Source of the DNA: Pseudopedobacter sp965218985
Lineage (GTDB): Bacteria; Bacteroidota; Bacteroidia; Sphingobacteriales; Sphingobacteriaceae
DNA: 64,000 nt
NCBI GenBank assembly: GCA_965218985.1
Contig: CBDCMP010000007.1
Span: forward strand, 1,240,001-1,304,000
Direction: 5' to 3'
Shown here: in pieces, positions 62,499 to 64,000 of the stretch
Numbering within the stretch: position 1 is the stretch's first letter
How the letters are laid out: each line of letters begins with the position of its first letter
The notes under the pieces: model-generated
Told to the model about the DNA's origin: nothing
Database searches by the model: none
What the model saw: only the letters and a program-made list of their open reading frames with translations
Program-made: the position numbers and the translations under genes

Positions 62499-63482
62499 AT
62501 GGGTATGAATAAATTTATAAAAACGGTTTGCTTTACTTTCCTTTTACTGGGCTCTGCCACTGTTTTCGCTCAAAAAAACTTTTTGAAAAATCTTAAATCG
62601 CCCATCATATTTAAAGGAAATGACTCCACTGCTTATCGCGATCCTGCGATTTTGTTTCACAATAAAACTATGTACCTTTTTTTCACATTGGTAAGTACAG
62701 AAGATGGTTTTGTGTACTCATACACCGCCATGAGCCAGTCGAAAGATTTAAAAAACTGGTCGCCTATAAAAATTATTACACCTCGCGATATGTCTCTTGA
62801 TTTCTGTAGTCCGGGGAATGTAGTTAAATTTAAGGATGAGTGGATTTTATGCTTACAAACCTACCCCCGCCCAAATTATAAAGTAAGTGAAATGCCCCGC
62901 TTTGGAACTGGTGATGCCCGTTTATACGTGATGCGGAGTAAAGATTTAGAAAATTGGAGCACCCCGGAATTAATGAAAGTTAAAGGTCCGGATGTTTCTT
63001 TCAAAGATATGGGGAGGATGATAGATCCTTATTTACTCGAAGATGAAAACGAGCCAGGTAAATGGTGGTGTTTTTACAAGCAGAATGGCGTAAGCATGTC
63101 TTATAGCTATGATTTGCATCATTGGAAGTTCTTCGGCCATACCGAATCCGGAGAAAATGCTTCCGTACTTTTTGAGAATAAAGAATACATCTTAATTCAT
63201 TCTCCTAAAAATGGCATCGCCATTAAAAAATCAAAAGACTTAAAAACCTGGGAAGACTGGGGCAGTTTAATTACCCTAGGACAAAAAGATTGGGATTGGG
63301 CAAAAGGAAGGATTACTGCTGGTACCGTCATCAATTTAAAAAACAATAAACACTTTGGTAAATATGTGATGTTTTTTCACGCCTCTGGTCCAAAAACAGA
63401 AGAGGAAGGTGATTTTGATAAAAATGCTTCCATCGGTATAGCATGGAGCAATGATTTAATGAATTGGACTTGGCCTAAATAA
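62499..63482 (+). CDS. Five-bladed propeller glycosidase, family unresolved
   Basis: 327 aa with a signal peptide (ends V-F-A-Q). Start chosen at ATG 62499; a second ATG two codons on is equally possible. Repeated blades show Y-R-D-P-A-I-L-F and Q-S-K-D-L-K-N-W-S, M-R-S-K-D-L-E-N-W-S, K-K-S-K-D-L-K-T-W. An Asp in Y-R-D-P-A and an acidic residue in the R-M-I-D-P-Y blade are in the positions of the GH43/GH32/GH130 clans, but I cannot name the family. Two bp after the third GH26. Confidence 0.7.
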   Translation: MGMNKFIKTVCFTFLLLGSATVFAQKNFLKNLKSPIIFKGNDSTAYRDPAILFHNKTMYLFFTLVSTEDGFVYSYTAMSQSKDLKNWSPIKIITPRDMSLDFCSPGNVVKFKDEWILCLQTYPRPNYKVSEMPRFGTGDARLYVMRSKDLENWSTPELMKVKGPDVSFKDMGRMIDPYLLEDENEPGKWWCFYKQNGVSMSYSYDLHHWKFFGHTESGENASVLFENKEYILIHSPKNGIAIKKSKDLKTWEDWGSLITLGQKDWDWAKGRITAGTVINLKNNKHFGKYVMFFHASGPKTEEEGDFDKNASIGIAWSNDLMNWTWPK

Positions 63483-63491
63483 ACGAATACG

Positions 63492-64000
63492 ATGAACTTA
63501 AAACGAACAAAAAACTACCTTTTAACAGCACTTATTTCCGTAGTCGGATTTAATAGTTTTGCACAAAATCCTGATCAATCTGTAATTAATTTATGGACCA
63601 AAAAGGATTTAAAATTCGACAGTCCAAAAACGGGAAATCCATTATTGCCCGGCTACTTTGCAGATCCTGCTATTTTGCAGGATAACGGAACATTCTACAT
63701 TTACGCTACTAGCGATATGCCAAGCTGGAACGACATTACAAAAATGGCGGTATGGTCATCCAAAGATTTTGTAAATTGGAAATGCGACTACCTCAACTGG
63801 CCTAAAAAAGAATTATGTGTAAGCAATACCGGTACTGCTTCTGGTGTTTGGGCGCCGAGCGTGATAAAAGCACCAAATGGCAAGTTTTACATGTACGTAA
63901 CCGTTGGTCAGGAGATTTGGGTGGGTGTTGCCGATAGCCCCACAGGTCCTTGGAAAAATGCTAAAGCAGACAACACCCCTTTAGTAAGACACAAAGAATA
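63492..64000 (+). CDS. GH43-type glycosidase (partial, runs off the window)
   Basis: ATG 63492 opens a frame to the window edge. Signal peptide ends F-N-S-F-A-Q. N-P-L-L-P-G-Y-F-A-D-P-A-I-L provides the general-base Asp of GH43, followed by Y-I-Y-A-T-S-D and S-G-V-W-A-P-S-V-I-K-A-P blade motifs. Only about 170 residues are visible, so subfamily and accessory domains are unknown. It starts 9 bp after the previous gene and belongs to the same transcript. Confidence 0.88.
   Translation, partial: MNLKRTKNYLLTALISVVGFNSFAQNPDQSVINLWTKKDLKFDSPKTGNPLLPGYFADPAILQDNGTFYIYATSDMPSWNDITKMAVWSSKDFVNWKCDYLNWPKKELCVSNTGTASGVWAPSVIKAPNGKFYMYVTVGQEIWVGVADSPTGPWKNAKADNTPLVRHKE

Noticed and set aside
1..64000. 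CRISPR array, tRNA or rRNA genes
   Set aside because: No regularly spaced direct repeats, cloverleaf or rRNA-like stretches were seen on reading through.

Overview
The window comes from an AT-rich member of the Bacteroidota, most likely a Pedobacter-like soil or freshwater Sphingobacteriaceae. The reasons are two SusC/SusD pairs, many lipoproteins whose lipobox is followed by C-K-K, a type IX secretion (T9SS) C-terminal tail, and almost no Shine-Dalgarno sites. It holds three functional blocks separated by mobile-element debris. I saw no tRNA, rRNA or CRISPR array.

Block 1 (1-13341, + strand) is the distal part of an exopolysaccharide locus. In order it has the tail of an asparagine-synthase-like gene, an SGNH-fold membrane protein, a NodU/SxtI-type carbamoyltransferase with a tiny DUF5989 protein and an SxtJ-like membrane protein, two GT4 glycosyltransferases, the initiating polyprenyl-phosphate sugar-1-phosphate transferase, a Wza-type export lipoprotein, a Wzc-type co-polymerase/kinase, an MBOAT O-acyltransferase and a second SGNH protein. 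Together they would start, build, decorate (carbamoyl and acyl groups) and export a polymer. The flippase and polymerase are presumably upstream.

Junction A (13368-15284) is scrap: the 3' part of an Ada/MGMT gene, a frameshifted IS1634-like element with 16-bp perfect terminal inverted repeats, and the tail of an ISXO2/IS1595-like transposase.

Block 2 (15349-34741) is a polysaccharide utilization locus (PUL 1) of uncertain substrate. One arm (- strand) has a SASA-type esterase, SusC, SusD and a beta-helix lipoprotein. The divergent + arm is a tightly coupled operon of GH2, a three-part clan GH-A hydrolase, a second GH2 and mannonate dehydratase (UxuA). It meets, at a strong terminator, a convergent agarase-like enzyme with a T9SS tail. 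UxuA suggests that a uronic acid is released.

Junction B (35118-40139) is layered. A second agarase-like gene is broken by frameshifts and cut by an intact IS5-type element and a 172-bp relic. It resumes for seven codons and is then replaced by a decayed mobilization module (MobC/MobA, HTH gene). Last comes a fragment of a SusC closely related to that of PUL 1. I read this as the ruin of a second PUL of the PUL 1 type.

Block 3 (40693 to the end, + strand) is a beta-mannan PUL: SusC/SusD, a TIG-domain surface lipoprotein, three GH26 and one GH5 mannanase, a GPH symporter, a GH130 mannosylglucose phosphorylase and a cellobiose-2-epimerase-type enzyme. Mannan would be cut outside, imported, and mannobiose epimerised to mannosylglucose and then phosphorolysed. 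GH43-type, GH92, a second GH5-like and GH28-like enzymes extend its reach to a complex plant or fungal wall glycan. The locus runs past the right edge. Neither PUL has a recognisable regulator inside the window.
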